12,460 nt of DNA, taken from contig MHRQ01000010.1 of assembly GCA_001821015.1 (NCBI GenBank), positions 1 to 12,460 on the forward strand, given 5' to 3'. A model generated the notes under the pieces. That model searched no databases. It was given only the letters and a program-made list of their open reading frames with translations, and was not told the DNA's origin. This DNA is from Candidatus Taylorbacteria bacterium RIFCSPHIGHO2_02_FULL_46_13 (GTDB lineage: Bacteria; Patescibacteriota; Minisyncoccia; Phycocordibacterales; DSPV01). Below, piece by piece: positions 12,132 through 12,460 of the stretch. Positions within the stretch are counted from its first letter, which is position 1, and each line of letters starts with the position of its first letter. The position numbers and the translations under genes are program-made.

Positions 12132-12460
12132 TTAGTGGCCGTAGAATCCCCTGCCGATTTTGTCAGGAACCATGTAGAGTGTGACTCCGCGCTCTTTGCA
12201 GAGCGCAATGGTGTCATTGTCATGGACTGAACCGCTTGAGGTGAATATCGCATCAACCCCCGCGTCAACTAATGTGCGCGGTCCGTCGTCAAACGGGAAG
12301 AAGCTGTCGCTGTAGGCAACCGCATCTTTGATATCATGGCCGGACCGACGCGCCCGCGCGATCGCAAGCTCCGCCGCGCCCACTCGGTCTTGCTGTCCAA
12401 CCCCGTTCCCGATAAGCATCCCATACTTTACGAGTGTCACCGTGTTGCTGTTGCTGGTTG
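12132..12460 (-). CDS. purH: PurH C-terminal part (AICAR transformylase / IMP cyclohydrolase), partial
   Basis: The 3' end of a gene that continues past the right edge of the window; 109 codons including the stop are visible. The product matches the C-terminus of bifunctional PurH, where the AICAR transformylase domain lies. IGNGVGQQDRVGAAELA corresponds to the family's IGxGxGQxxRVxSxxxA, and YSDSFFPFDDG to ASDAFFPFxDG, followed by the GGSxxDxExI-like segment SSGSVHDNDTIALC. PurH performs the last two steps of de novo IMP synthesis using 10-formyl-tetrahydrofolate, the same one-carbon donor as Fmt. The C-terminus is slightly extended (GRGFYGH) compared with the usual RHFRH end. The N-terminal IMP cyclohydrolase part is not in view, so bifunctionality cannot be confirmed. 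Confidence 0.88.
   Translation of the reverse strand, partial: TSNSNTVTLVKYGMLIGNGVGQQDRVGAAELAIARARRSGHDIKDAVAYSDSFFPFDDGPRTLVDAGVDAIFTSSGSVHDNDTIALCKERGVTLYMVPDKIGRGFYGH

Overview
The window reads like a chromosomal segment of a candidate phyla radiation (Patescibacteria) bacterium, probably of the Parcubacteria group. The grounds are small tightly packed genes in short operons, almost no recognisable Shine-Dalgarno sequences, -10 boxes lying very close to start codons, a helicase-dead PriA, and a secreted protein ending in the peptidoglycan-binding domain common in that group. TAA, TAG and TGA all end genes, so the standard bacterial code fits. The lineage is an inference from style, not from a marker gene.

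Left part (1-4260, plus strand): a repeat-rich leader, then priA - def - fmt, the familiar replication-restart / N-terminal methionine formylation and deformylation cluster. The def-fmt gap is a 123-bp segment with 14-bp inverted termini that starts on the last base of the def stop codon, ends inside the fmt start codon, and contains a strong extended -10 promoter. After fmt comes a 250-bp palindrome-rich stretch. It holds a second copy of the hairpin repeat seen upstream of priA, apparently interrupted by a 107-bp inverted-repeat insertion. A small two-segment membrane protein with a good intrinsic terminator follows, and then a perfect 44-bp palindrome.

Middle (4283-6067, minus strand): a run of five genes. 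In transcription order they are a YbhB/YbcL-type (PEBP) secreted or anchored protein, a DUF167/YggU protein, a short ribosome hibernation factor (HPF/RaiA), and two overlapping small membrane proteins of unknown function. Four tandem heptamers sit on the HPF stop codon.

Right part (6172-11479, plus strand): an orphan multi-pass membrane histidine kinase with an unusual H-box, then a DedA-family membrane protein coupled to two family-2 glycosyltransferases. This looks like an envelope or glycan module. It is followed by a secreted cell-wall protein with three cysteine-paired beta-sandwich-like repeats, a proline linker and a peptidoglycan-binding domain.

Right end (minus strand): a DoxX-family membrane protein whose tail overlaps the cell-wall protein gene, then a perfect 32-nt palindromic terminator that ends the partial purH gene running off the window. 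No rRNA, tRNA, CRISPR array, transposase or integrase gene was seen. No gene-free stretch exceeds 300 bases; the longest, 3588-3840, is described as repeats.
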